A stretch of 64,000 nucleotides of DNA, from assembly GCA_030762935.1 (NCBI GenBank), contig CM060895.1, positions 76,181,001-76,245,000 of the forward strand. Direction: 5' to 3'. How positions within the stretch are numbered: position 1 is the stretch's first letter; every line of letters begins with the position of its first letter. This DNA comes from Hymenopus coronatus (Eukaryota; Arthropoda; Insecta; Mantodea; Hymenopodidae). The translations under genes and the position numbers were made by a program. Below the pieces are notes generated by a model that saw nothing but the letters and a program-made list of their open reading frames with translations, was not told the origin of the DNA and did not search any database. This document shows positions 33,129-44,540 of the stretch, one piece after another.

Positions 33129-33598
33129 GATCTGAGGAGGCTGCCAATAGAGAAGGGGGGGGGGAATAAGATCAACTAAACAAAAGTGACTACAATGTTC
33201 TACATATTTATGTCATACTTAGGTCACTGTTGTGTTAGGGTTGTATATATTATGTGTATATATGCCTTTTAAGTGTAATTATCTATTATAAGAGGGTGCA
33301 TTTATGAAGGGTACTCTGTGCTGTAAATTTAAATTGCTATATTTTAATATCTTTGTATTTATATTTTCGGATTCACTCTTAATTTTATTGTTGTTTAATA
33401 TTGCTTTTGACTGTGTATTTCCTTTGTCTTTTTATTTTCGTGTTTACTCTTCTAATTCTTTGTTGTGGTTGTTGTTTTAATATTGCTTGTAATGTGTATT
33501 GCAAAAGCACGTACGTTCTGTGGACCCGTGCGACTGTTGAAATTCTATGTATGATATTGCTATGTTAATAAATACACTTATTCATTCATTCATTCATA
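33129..33598 (+). mobile_element. LINE 3' UTR with ATTC tail
   Basis: From the ORF2 stop to a tandem ATTC tail (33580-33597, TTCATTCATTCATTC) after GTTAATAAATACACTT. A microsatellite tail instead of poly(A) is known in several LINE groups. The mariner fragment begins immediately after the tail. Confidence 0.65.
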
Positions 33599-33604
33599 CA
33601 TACT

Positions 33605-34437
33605 GGTTGGCATCACACTCGTCCAGAAATTGTAAAGAAAATCCACAAAATGGCATTAGATGACCGTCGACTGAAAATGCAAGAGTTAGCAGACATTGCA
33701 GGCATTTCAAAAATTTCTATACATCGCGTACTGACTGAAAACTTGGATATGAGAAAGTTGTGTACAAGGTGGCTGCCACGTTTGCTAACAGTAGAACAAA
33801 AACAGCGTCGTGAGAATATTTTAGTCAAGTGTTGGCAATGTTTCGTTGCAATAAAGCTGAGTTTTTGCGTCGATGCATAACAATGAATAAAACCTGGGTC
33901 CATCACTTCACATCTGAGACGAAAGAACAATCAAAACAGTGGATTGAAAGGGGAGAATCGGCTCCAAAGAAGGTGAAGACAGTTCCATCTGCAAGCAAGA
34001 TCATGGCGTTAGTTTTCTGGGGCGCACGCGGGATAATTTTCATTGATTATCTCAGAAAAGGAAAATTAATCAATGGCGAATATTATGCAAACTTGTAACA
34101 GTGTTTTAGTGATAAAATCGATCAAAACCGGCCGCATTTAGCATCCTTTATCGCCATGGCCAAAATCAATGAGTAAAAGTTCGAATTTCTTCCTCATGTA
34201 CCCTATTCGCCGCCTCCGATTATTTGCTGTTTCCAAACTTGAAGAAATGGAGTCTGCAGTTGATGGCTATTTTTGCAGACCTCGGAAGTTCTTACTACAA
34301 ACAGGGTATCGAAGCTATTGAACATTGCTGGGAAAAGTGTATCGAGTTGAAAGGAGACTATGTAGAGAAATAAAGATGCTTTTCCCCAAAATATTTGTGC
34401 TTTCTTTGTCAGATCGGGTACTTCTGGAACAGCCCTC
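33605..34437 (+). pseudogene. Broken mariner transposase gene and 3' end
   Basis: Mariner-family transposase relic, about 830 bp. The helix-turn-helix part is at 33650-33800 (ALDDRRLKMQELADIAGISK, then TRWLPRLLTVEQKQRR). After a frameshift at about 33826-33838 the catalytic part reads FLRRCITMNKTWVHHF, with Asn where mariners have the first catalytic Asp, then FIDYLRKGKLINGEYYANL. The segment that should hold the second Asp is deleted near 34130. The third region has lost bases (YSPPP in place of YSPDLAPSD) and an earlier in-frame stop. The C-terminus is classic (CWEKCIELKGDYVEK, 34325-34370). Clearly non-functional. The 5' end and TIR are missing, as it starts at the LINE tail. Confidence 0.9.
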
Positions 34438-35456
34438 GCACTTAGCTGTCATGCGTGCATTTTCACTCTATTCCTACTCTTCCTATAGAAGAATATTTTT
34501 TCTAATTTTTCTTCTACCGTATACATATGTGCTTTTGTGGTAATTCCCTCTCCTCTTCCATTTTATAGATTTAATGTGCTTTAACCCAAAGCTTAATGCA
34601 GATGTGAAGCACAGGGGCGCTAATCCTATAATTTTCATCTAAAGTGGATAGGGAGTGGGGGGAAGAAATACGTATATCATCCAGATAGTTCGACCAAATG
34701 GGTTCGAAATACGCCTCAATACATAATGGCTTTTAGCCGTTTGGAACCTATTTACCATGCTCATTAATGCTACCGCTATCCGAATCATGAAGGCAATTTC
34801 GTTTAACCCAGATATCATCACATCGACATGTTTTAATAATCAAACGTTTCAGTAGCTATATTTATAAAACTTTTATCCATGAAACTCAAAGGGATACTAT
34901 TTAAAACGCTTTTCTCCGTATTCTATTATGACCCAATACAGAACGTTGTGGTGATATAGAGCACATTCTTAAATGAAATCTAAAGTATTCTATACACCAA
35001 TATATAATATAGTATATAATTTGGTGCAAAAATATATTACGGCAATTGGTTCAGTCATTTTTAAATGAGAAGGGTAAAAAATTGACATTTTTGTTTCTAC
35101 GTAATTCATTGTACACATCATCACGTGTAATTTAGTCAATAAGTTTCACCTGTTTTTCTTATCTATGGGTTAAAAAGTTCTGAAATTTGATTTTTTTATG
35201 ATTTCATTACTTTCCGAATCTAGGTTCAGCTCTCCCCATATATCGTGATTTCTGGAGATATCAGTTGCCATATACGCGAGCATTCTCACATGATCGAGTG
35301 AATGGTTCAGCCAGTCATTCAATCACTGAACGAGTTGGCGAATGCGACGGAGTGCTGTTCTCCGAGCGAGTTCATAAAAAATATTGTCACGTGCAGTGAG
35401 TGCTGCTTCCGTCAGATGTGAAGTGTTGTATTTCACTTTAAAATAAAAAATGAACT
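34438..35456. other. Spacer, nothing firm
   Basis: AT-rich with one more balanced stretch at about 34640-34830. A 20-bp piece near 34640 (CATCTAAAGTGGATAGGGAG) weakly resembles a Pal block. No gene recognised. Confidence 0.4.
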
Positions 35457-35673
35457 TTTATTTATGGAAGCTCTTTAACTGCTGTGGTTCTCAGCGTCTC
35501 ATTCTATACTGGGAGTGAAAGACCGCTTAATTTTGCTCAGAGACATCTTTTACGTGCCGTAAATCTACGACACGGGACCAACGGCTTTACTTCCCTTCCA
35601 AAGGATTTTTACGCCGGAAAAAATCCATCGACTTTCGCCGGGTTTGAACCCGCGACCTTGGGTATATGAAATT
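35457..35673 (-). mobile_element. SINE-C, inverted, 5'-truncated, with 8-bp target-site duplication
   Basis: Minus-strand blocks CCAAGGTCGCGGGTTCAAAC, AAGCCGTTGGTCCCGTGTCG and AGCGGTCTTTCACTCCC, with the tail at the low-coordinate end (TTTATTTATGGAAG on the plus strand). It lacks the first part of the tRNA-like head. AATGAACT flanks it at 35449-35456 and 35674-35681, consistent with a truncated retroposition. Confidence 0.88.
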
Positions 35674-35681
35674 AATGAACT

Positions 35682-36915
35682 GTACACATTTTTTCTCTAT
35701 AATATCACATAAGAAAGTGAAGTGATAGGGAAAAGTTTAACTAAATCACAATAACGAAGAAACAGAAAATTTAGAGAAGTGGCATTTAAGATTTGGACAA
35801 AATCACGATATTAATGAACATTTACTTGTTATATGTTTGTATATGGCATATCTATTCTCTACTCCTGATAATATACGATATTCAATCCCAATTTCAAATT
35901 ATAATGGATGGATAAGGAGAAAAATAGTTTGATGTAAAATCAGCTGACATCTTTCAAAAAAATAGTCATCGGTATAAAAGATAATTATTCAAATAACGTT
36001 TTAAAATATCATATTAGTGCTAGCATTATTAGATGAATGCTCTTATACGTAATTAGCACAGATATTACATTAAATACTTAAATTATAATACGGCTGTGTT
36101 CCTAATGTGCCCTAAATTTATATATATATAGCTGAAAAAATCGATATTTTTATTTTATGCTTGTAACACAACTTATTTTAATTCTTTTGAAGTCCGCAAA
36201 TTTATGGACAGCAATCTTTTTAAATATGATTACCCACTGTCTGTGGAAATTTATGTTTAAAAATGATGTAATTTTTTTTGTAATTTATTTCTGAGTTTTA
36301 GGAGTATGCTTAAAAAGTTGAAACAAAATATCCGAATTGGTTTTTTGAAAATACAGTTTTTATGAGCATATTAATTGTTTCATTAGATACCATTACCTAT
36401 TTTTTTGTTGCAAAGATAAATACTTTGTACTTACCAAAAAAGAAAAGTGAATATTATAGACCTGATTATAGAAACAGTTTTTCATCACTTTTATTAATAT
36501 TAAAATCAATAAACACTTTCACTGTTCTACGGCAGCGTCTCATGTTTATAATTAAATACTTCCTCAAAAAATAAGTAACTTTAGAACTGCTAAAGCTACT
36601 CCAGCGATATTTGGTATGCACACTAACTAGTCTCTGCATTCATAATGAACGTAAATATTTCAAGTAAATACATACTTTATTATGGAAATCTACATATTAG
36701 AGTACAGAAATTAAGAAAATTCATGCAAAATACTTCAACTCTATTGTGAATCAGTCTACATTTAGAAACATTTTATTCAACCAATTTGCTGTTGCAGAGA
36801 CAAAACAGTGTGAGTAAATGTTGGCTAGAAATCTAAAATAAATAAGGAGTGCGAGAGACATCCAATGTGTAACATCTGAGAAGCAAAATTTGGTAGTACC
36901 CAGCCTTGACAAATA
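35682..36915. other. Very AT-rich spacer, nothing recognised
   Basis: Long A/T-rich stretch. A 70-codon frame at 36362-36574 is Lys/Ile/Leu/Ser-rich and unconvincing. Confidence 0.5.
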
Positions 36916-37588
36916 CACAGTGATTTATGTAGAACTGACGCATTTCTTTCATTAATTATTCCGTTGGAAATTCATTCAATGACCCAATTTTAGCACCAAA
37001 TTTAGCAGATGTTCTGGTTTTGATTCCCTGTCACTAGATGCGCAGATGTTTATGTTTTATTCCTAATTGCATTGTTGGCAGCTGTTTCGAATTTTGTTCT
37101 TGTAGTCAACGTGAAAATGCAGTACGATGTAGAGCTGAGTCAAGGATATTTTCAGCAAGATGACGCTACATGCCATACATCCGATTAATCCACGAACCTA
37201 ATTGCAAGTTTCTTTGACGACCGGATATTATCCAGGAACCTGTGACCACAGAGATCTCCGGATTTGACATCGCCGGACTTCTTTCTATGGGGTTACTTAA
37301 AAGACAGGGTTTACGCCACTCGTCCCCAGACATTGGACGATCTGAAGCTCAACATCACAAAGGAGATTCAAGCTATTGACAGCAGAGTCCTCCAACGAGT
37401 GGCCAGTAACATGGAACGACATATTGAATGTGCCTTATGCAGAATGGAAGACATTTTCAACATTTGCTGTAGAGGTAAATAATCTCCCAAAATTACTCTA
37501 CAATTTAGGTATAATAAGTTGTCGCTAGAATAACAATTTTTGAAACAATTGATGAAAGAAATGTGTCAGTTCTATACAAATCACTCTG
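36916..37588 (+). mobile_element. Tc1/mariner-superfamily transposon, internally deleted, both TIRs present
   Basis: A 673-bp element bounded by terminal inverted repeats that match at 37 of 42 positions by eye (left CACAGTGATTTATGTAGAAC; right end reverse complement CAGAGTGATTTGTATAGAAC). TA flanks it at 36914-36915 and 37589-37590. The left TIR leads into the 3' half of a transposase, so the 5' coding half is deleted. Confidence 0.9.
37120..37482 (+). pseudogene. Transposase C-terminal half of the Tc1-like element
   Basis: Encodes the end of a DDE/D transposase. GYFQQDDATCHTS (Asp codon at 37159-37161) is the second catalytic region, and RSPDLTSPDFFLWGYLKDRV (Asp codon at 37276-37278) the third, with 38 codons between. 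Two in-frame stops lie between them. The tail (QRVASNMERHIECALC, then EDIFNICCRGK) stays open to TAA at 37480-37482. The first catalytic Asp and DNA-binding domain are missing. Dead copy. Confidence 0.88.
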
Positions 37589-37590
37589 TA

Positions 37591-37943
37591 TAAATCGAAA
37601 ATAGATATGTGTACTTAAGAATAGTAAGTATATATTTCTGACTATGCTAGAAAACATTCAAATACTTCACTGAACCTATGTACTTCTTATCACTGCTATT
37701 ATATCATAATTACCTATGTGGTTTCAGACTCTGGTTAGAATCGTTGTTACAGAAGATCAACAGTTCTGGACATCGTTTGCACTTACCTGAAACAGAAAAG
37801 ATTTCATTGCTGAAATACTCTTATAGCATGATTTTTTTGAATAACCATAGTTTAGAGCTGTGTGTATTGAAAGTAAATATTGATTAGCTGTTTCTTATCT
37901 TCCTTCCTATTTTTTCCCTTTCTATTTTTGCTGAGTTTTACAT
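37591..37943. other. Spacer with a recursive-splice-like motif (minus strand)
   Basis: On the minus strand, around 37805-37780, a pyrimidine tract plus CAG is followed directly by GTAAGT: CTTTTCTGTTTCAGGTAAGT. An acceptor fused to a donor is the hallmark of zero-length recursive splice sites in long insect introns. The site may be chance. Confidence 0.3.
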
Positions 37944-38235
37944 TCTCAAAAAGTACGTATAGTAAATAGAGGAAGCAGTATTCAATCCAAAAATTGGATA
38001 AGATTTCAACGAAAATTTTAAGAACCACTAGCCTATACGAATTAACTGTTTTTGGAAGAAAACATTTATTTTGAGTCTGAGTGTATGGGTATGCATGTGT
38101 TCCCGAATGAACTCGCTTAAAAGATTCAGAAAATTCCTTTCTCCATCCTTAGTTGTCATGTACACATAAAATTGTCCACAAGGTTCGCTTTCTCAAAAAT
38201 ATAACATGATACTTTCTCTGCTCACTTTTTTAAAT
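37944..38235 (-). repeat. Pal element, inverted, right part
   Basis: AGTACGTATAGTAAATAGAG, CAATCCAAAAATTGGATAAG, then AATTCCTTTCTCCATCCTTA. Decayed, right side only. Confidence 0.65.
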
Positions 38236-38312
38236 ACTGTTCTTACAACATTTTATGTTTTTCTACAACGCAAAAATTTCCATAATTAGTTTCATTACGG
38301 TTTTCGTTTTAG

Positions 38313-38410
38313 ATACAAAGATGATCCAGAGGATGAAGCGAAATATTTACAAACTAGATCACGACATGCTGGATGATACAGTTTATGGACACGAAGAAAT
38401 TCAACTATGA
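38313..38410 (+). CDS. Candidate last coding exon of an unidentified gene
   Basis: An acceptor-like TTACGGTTTTCGTTTTAG (38295-38312) is followed by an open frame of 31 codons ending LDHDMLDDTVYGHEEIQL and TGA at 38408-38410. Two bases precede the first full codon. The residue mix is charged and unlike translated AT-rich noise. A poly(A) signal AATAAA lies 52 bases after the stop (38462-38467). This is the expected layout of a 3'-terminal exon. I do not recognise the protein and see no joining exon upstream. Chance remains quite possible. Confidence 0.3.
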
Positions 38411-38461
38411 AGTTCTTGAATTTAAATTTTGATGAATGATTAATATATTGTTATTACCTGT

Positions 38462-38467
38462 AATAAA
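38462..38467 (+). terminator. AATAAA poly(A) signal candidate
   Basis: GTAATAAAACAAAAC, placed suitably downstream of the candidate exon stop codon. AATAAA is frequent in DNA of this composition. Confidence 0.25.
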
Positions 38468-38595
38468 ACAAAACTTTTAACTAGTTGGAAAAAAAGAAAA
38501 TAATAAAACATCAATTATGCTGATTAAACGCAAAAATTATTAGCTGAGGCTAAAGACTTTCGATACCTAGAGGTAAAAAAAAAAAGAAAAAATCT

Positions 38596-39700
38596 GATGT
38601 GTCTAATTTATATGGTTTTCTCTGTTACACAAACAAACGGTTCTTTTAAATATATCATGCAAATCGAGAAAAACAATAGTCTTATTACTTGCTTCGTTTT
38701 TATTAGAGGAGGAGGATAAGGTAATGCACTAGTGTGAATCGATAGTGAAATCTCTTAAAACTGGTCGCTACGTGAAACAATTGAAACGCAGTTCTCTTTG
38801 ATTGCCAGGAGTTAAAACAAAGAGAGACCAAAAAGAAAGATGGCCTGCCATTTAAGAACAGTTTAAATAGCTTAAAATTGACACCAATAATAAAAAAGCA
38901 TTGTACAAAATTATATTGCGAAGGCTGTAAAAATGAGAAGGAAAGCTAGTTGATACATAGCCTTTTTCGACACCAGTAGGAGAATGAGGCCAGTTATGCA
39001 CGATTTAAGCGCCACAAGTATTTTTTATTTTAAAATATAGTAAAATCTTTTAAAAGTTGTTCGATATGTGAACAATTGAAGATCGGTTCCCTTTGAATAA
39101 TCAGAAAATTAAAAGAGATGAAACGAAAGATCACTCCATTTGATAAATGTTAGGCATATTAAAATAGAAACAAATAACAAGGAATACCTCAGTAACGGTC
39201 AACTCGACCACAAAAATGTATGATAAATTGTGTTTTAAGGAGATTTAAATTTTGTGGTGTAAGTTTTTGTGTATCTCTTAGGGCTTACCGGTTATCAAAA
39301 TTTAAGAAAATTCATCCAGAATGAACAAGTCTTTAAAAGCTATTCCTAGAAAATTCAAGACATACACTTTATTTGTGATGTAGATAGGTTTAGTATATAT
39401 TTTAATCTAAATCGTTGGAGAAATTTGTTGGGAAAAGCAAAATTTTTAACACTTTTTCCATGTAAAGGGTACTTTGAACTGCGGGGTTTTCTTAAAATCT
39501 TTGTGTCAAATCTTTTGAAGACACTAAACTTAAATACCAAGTTCTGTATCTAACGCTCTTTCAGTTTTTGAGGTATGCTTTCTACAAACAGATTTTTTTC
39601 TATTTTTTTCGGGACTAAGGGGACGTCAAAAGATACATTTCCGGCGATATCTTGACATCTAGATGATCTCTATACACTATATACGAATATTTTGCAATCT
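38596..39700 (+). repeat. Pal element, long copy with an internal duplication or insertion
   Basis: Left end AATCTGATGTGTCTAATTTA. The GTGAACAATTGAAG block appears twice (about 38774 and 39069), so the left part is partly duplicated. The rest is in order: TCTCTTAGGGCTTACCGG, AAGCTATTCCTAGAAAATTC, AAGGGTACTTTGAACTGCGG, AAATACCAAGTTCTGTATC, then CATTTCCGGCGATATC and a decayed terminus. Confidence 0.75.
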
Positions 39701-40475
39701 GTACTCGAATATCATAGATGCAATGTTAAGGATTAATTAATTATTAAAATGGTAAACAACTGTAGGCTCATTTCACTACTTCCTCTTTAATATATTCCAT
39801 AATTTTAACTGTTCTGTTTATAGATGAACATTTTCTCATGCAGTAAAGCTTGTTTAGCAAAACATGCAGCGGAAGGAAGTTATCTAGCTTTGAAGCAGAA
39901 ATCTGATCACGTAATAGGATAATGGCAACGAGAATTGCAATTGCATGTATCCGGAACAAATTTAACAAAGGTGGGACACGTTTTCAGAGCTAATTAACAT
40001 TATATCGACTGCAATCGGCGTGTTTCCATTCTGTTTTATTTAGTACGATTAGACTGGCACCATTAGATGATAGAACTAAGCGCTGCATACAGTTTGAATC
40101 AGCAATGGGGTGTTCACGGTTCTATAGACCATGACTAATGCATGGACCAATGAAACTGTTTACTGGCATCTTGTGTGGCACAAAGCTAGACCACTAAAAT
40201 TCTCGCTTTACTTTATGATGCAGATGAAAGACGATGAACACGAACACTTGAACCAGGGATTTACGACCGCCTTCTGTATACACCCAGCCTCCGAAGTCAG
40301 ACATGCGTGAGAAAGCTTCTCTACTTCAAGTACATTGTTGAAAGCATTCACAAGACTTCTCTACTCGCTCCTTTAAAACTCTATATATAAAACATTACTA
40401 TTGTAGCTAATTCTTTTAAATCTTAAACTAATTTAAGCATTTCACTATGGAAAGTAACATATTTCCAAGAACATC
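39701..40475. other. Low-repeat stretch, possible conserved non-coding sequence
   Basis: About 39990-40330 is repeat-free with balanced composition (GACTGCAATCGGCGTGTTTC, ACTAATGCATGGACCAATG). No frame or RNA fold recognised. Confidence 0.35.
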
Positions 40476-40520
40476 TGATGTTCCAGTCACATGACTTTCT
40501 CTACAAATCGTAACAAGCTA
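40476..40520 (+). repeat. Pal left-end fragment abutting an inverted copy
   Basis: TCTGATGTTCCAGTCACATG, then ACTTTCTCTACAAATCG, a 45-bp left end in + orientation joined without spacer to the right end of the next, inverted copy. Confidence 0.65.
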
Positions 40521-41388
40521 CTGTTTTCTCTACATGTACTATGTACATATTCGATAGAAAAAGTATTGCATCGTCCAAAAATGTCGATGCCAAGATTTCA
40601 TAAGAAATACATGTTTTGAAGTCCCCTGAATCGAAAAACGGTATTTCTAGAAAAATGTCCATATGTGTGTCTGTGTGACTGTGGACAGAAAAGCTCAAAG
40701 ACTAAAACACCGTTAAATACCAAACTTGGTATTTAAGTTTATTATCTTCCAAGGATGTACCACGAAGATTTTCAACAAAATATGCCCCTCAAACTATGCC
40801 TTATGTGGAAACATTTTTTAATTTTTTTTTATTAAAAAATGAGATTAAGATTTTTATTAAATACCTAATATGATGGATATTTATATCACAAATAAAATGT
40901 ATATCTTGAATTTTCTGAAGAACTGTTCGTTCTTCACAAAATTTGCTGGATAACCAGTAAACTGTAAGAAATAGAAAAACTTACTACACAAAAAAAAGTG
41001 TAGATCTCCTTAAAACGCAATTTATATCTATACATTATTGTTGTACAGTTGACTGTTTCCAAGACATTCCTTTTTAATGGTTTCAAGTTTAAACTACGTA
41101 ACTTTTCTCAAACGGAGTTACCTTTCCTTACATATCGCTTTATTTACTTGCAAGGAACACATTTCAATTGTTCACATACCGACCATATTTTATAAGGTAT
41201 GTCTATGGCTTTAGCCATATTTTCCTTCTGCTTATGAAGATTCAAGCAGTAAGAACTTTTCTGCTAATGCTTATCTCAATACCCGTAATTTAGATAAAAT
41301 TATAATCACTTTCGTAATAATAGTTTGTATGCAGAACGGGTAGAGAAAGTCATGTGAATTGAACATCAGATTATTTTTTTCAAATTAT
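40521..41388 (-). repeat. Pal element, inverted, full length
   Basis: Right palindrome CTCTACATGTACTATGTACA, then TATTCGATAGAAAAAG; GTATTTAAGTTTATTATC; left end GGTAGAGAAAGTCATGTGAA, then TTGAACATCAGATT. About 868 bp. Confidence 0.85.
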
Positions 41389-41478
41389 TATTCGTCTATC
41401 TGCTTCTTGAATCATGGAAATCAATTAAACATCAGTAGAAATTGTCATATTACTTAGTTCCTTATAAGTAGAAAAAAA

Positions 41479-42308
41479 TCTGATGTGTTCCATTCACATG
41501 ACTTTCCCTACATCTCTGCAAAAAATATTATTAAAACGCTTATGCTACTATTTACTTCTTTCTAATCGAGAAATAAATTAACAGAAATAGTACTGTTACT
41601 TGTTTCCTTGTAAATAGAAGCGAAATAATTGAGTACAATAGGTTAAAGTGATAGTCAAAACTGGTTGCTATGTGACTGACGTTTCTTTATTTGTATGGAC
41701 AGGAGGTGACAAATTTCTGTATGAGAAAAGTATAAGTTTTTTAAAGCTGAAACCAATAACATGGAGTGTCTCAAAAAACAATCAATTCCACACAAAAAAA
41801 GTATATAACATAAATTGTGTGCTTATCGCGTTCTGCATTTTTTGTGAGGTAAGTTTTTGGCCCATCTCTTACGGTTATGCAAAATCCCATAAAAATTATC
41901 TAGAATAAAGTAGTCTTCAGAGGCTATTCCCAGAAAATTCATAAGATACGTTTTATTTGTCAGTTATATATCTTTAATATACAATATTTTAGTCAAATTT
42001 GTTAGAGCCATTTTTGAGAAAATCAAAATTTTCAAAAAAAAGTTCCATGTAAAGGGTAGTTGGGGTGGGGGGATTTTCTTGAAAATCTTCGTGTCAGATG
42101 CTTGAAAGATATCAAATCTAAATACCAAGTTCAGCTATGCTGCCCACAGACACACACACATATACAGACACACACGGACAATTTTTCTAAAAGTCCTTTT
42201 TTTAATTCAATGGACCTCAAAACATGTATTTCCGGTGAAATAATGGTTTCGAATTTTGGGTTCATACCTTCTCTATACACTATATATATAGTACGTGTAG
42301 AGAAAATA
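41479..42308 (+). repeat. Pal element, full length
   Basis: Left end TCTGATGTGTTCCATTCACA to right palindrome CTATACACTATATATATAGT, then ACGTGTAGAGAAAATAAG. About 830 bp, well preserved (AAGGGTAGTTGGGGTGGGGG at about 42051). It is the left arm of a long inverted pair with 42786-43608. Confidence 0.88.
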
Positions 42309-42785
42309 AGGGACTACACTAGGCTAAAGCGATAATAATATCTTCTAAAACCTGGTTTTATATTTGATTGAGATTAGGTTGTCTTTGCATAGCCACGAGT
42401 ACAACAAAGAAAACAGGAATTCCCGTTTTAGAAACATTTAAGTATCCTAAAATTTAGATTTATAAAAAGCAGTATATCGAAAATGGTTAACATCATAAGA
42501 ATATTTGACATCAATTGTGTGTTTTAACGAGATCTACATCTCAAACGGTATAGCATTTATACAAAAATCACCCAGAATTAAGAGGTTTTCAGAGGCAATT
42601 CCCAGAACATTCAAGATATACATTTTATTGTTCGTGTAAACAACTTTAATTGCGGTATTTTAATTAGCTTGACCATCTTTGAATAAAAATATATTTTGGA
42701 AAAAATTTCAATGTAATGGGTAGCATATAGGTGCAGGGTTTTCTTAAAACTCTTCGTGTCCCATCATTGCAAGATACGTTTTTTT
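42309..42785 (+). repeat. Pal element, both ends missing
   Basis: Begins at the GGGACTACACTAGGCTAAAG block directly after the previous copy's right end, continues through AGGCAATTCCCAGAACATTC, and stops at ATCATTGCAAGATACG where the next, inverted copy starts. Confidence 0.8.
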
Positions 42786-43608
42786 ACTTTCTCCACACGT
42801 ACTATGTATATAGTATATAGAAAAGGTATTGCACTTCACCCAAAAATTCAAGATTTCACCGGAAATATACGTTTTAAGGTCCCCTGTATCCAAAAAAAAG
42901 TATTTTCAGAAAAAGGTCCATGTGTGTGTGGGTCCGTGTGCCTGTGAACACGATAACTCAAAAACGAAAAGTCGGTAAAATACCAAAGTTGGTAATTAAG
43001 TGTAGTATCTTCCAGGGATGCTACATGAAGATCTTGAGAAAAATACCCCTACCCCAAACTAAACTTTACATGGAAAAAAAAATTGAAAATTTTGATTTTC
43101 TCAAAAATAGCTCTAACGATTTTGATTAAAATGTCGTATATTAAAGATATTTGCCTGACAAATAAAATGTACATTTTGAATTTTCTGGGAATAACCTCTG
43201 AAGACTACTTTATTCTGGATGAATTGTACGGAATTTTGCTTAACTGCTAAACCATAAGAGAAGGACAAAAACTTACCACACCAAAAATGTAGAGCACATT
43301 AAAACACACAATTTATGTTATATACACTTTTTCGTGGAATTTATCGTTTTTAAGATACTCCTTGTTTTTTGTTTCACCTCTGAAAAACTTATACTTTTCT
43401 CATGCAGGATTTTATCAACTCCTGTCCATAGAAACAAAGGAACTTTAGTCACTTAGCAACCAGCTTTTGGCTATCACTAACATATGGGACTCCCTTAATT
43501 CGCTTCTATTTACATGGAAGCAAATAAAACTATTTTTTCTAAGTTTTTCTTGAATTTCATGAAGTAGCAGAGAATTGGAGAAAGTAATGTGAATGGAACA
43601 TATCAGAC
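42786..43608 (-). repeat. Pal element, inverted, full length
   Basis: Right palindrome CTCCACACGTACTATGTATA, then TAGTATATAGAAAAGG; left end GGAGAAAGTAATGTGAATGG, then AACATATCAGAC. Right arm of the inverted pair with 41479-42308, with the 477-bp partial copy as the loop. Confidence 0.88.
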
Positions 43609-44540
43609 TTTTGAGCTATGCTGTCCACTGAAACACACATACACATTCCACAAGGAGTGATAGAGTACCTTCCAATGGCGACTTACAGCGTCGTAAGTAT
43701 TTTAAGTGCTTGGCTTCATATCTTAATGAACTATTAGGTGAAGCTGTGGTTATTATTCACCTTTTCTTGAAATTTACCAGAAGATTGCAGGTCAATTTGA
43801 AATTTAATGTCAGGTCGGCATTTTGCCATAGTAGCTAAGATGGTGAAAACAACTGGACGGAGGTTAGGAGACTTTTGGTTCTAATCCCGGGTACGACATT
43901 GAAATTTCCAAACTGTCTCTACATTTTAAGTCCTTGTGAGGAAAAAGCAATCATTGCCATTCCTTCAATTGATGTTTAAATTATAAAAGAACTTTTTGGA
44001 CCTATTGGAAGGTGGTTCGTTTAGACATACGGAAGGAAACTCATGCGAAAGACGATAGATTCACCGAACTATATCATCTGGATGTACGGCACGGTTCTTT
44101 CTTCGAGAAGATAATTAACATGTCGTTGTTCAGCATCTTCCTCACGTCCTTCGCTGTGGCATGTCTCTATTTCGCGGAAAGAAAAAGAACACGGCAACTT
44201 TTCCAATGCACAGCCTGTCAACGCCATTGTGATTTCTCCGCTTCTTGTTATTTCTTTTTCTTCCCCTTCAGTTCGTGCAATTTTTCCTCAGAAATTCAAA
44301 CTTTAAGAAAGAGGAACATGTCACATATTTGAAGAGGTTCCTTCAAACCTTATCTACATAAAACAGCGAATCTTTCTAAAACATGTACAAAATATTTCAA
44401 GTATTTGTGAAATCAGAACATCTGTTAGGGATGATCCGAAATCCATTGGTGCAAGCTTGCAAATCTCACACTACTACTCATTCCAAATTCAGAGTTTAGC
44501 AGATTAGGGTATATATTGGAAAGATTCTATAACATACAGA
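43609..44540. other. Spacer with a SINE-like segment
   Basis: Near 43820-43960 GGAGACTTTTGGTTCTAATC, then CCGGGTACGAC resembles a tRNA-type B box. A 106-codon + frame (44012-44332) contains a hydrophobic stretch (FSIFLTSFAVACLYF) but no recognisable family. Confidence 0.35.
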
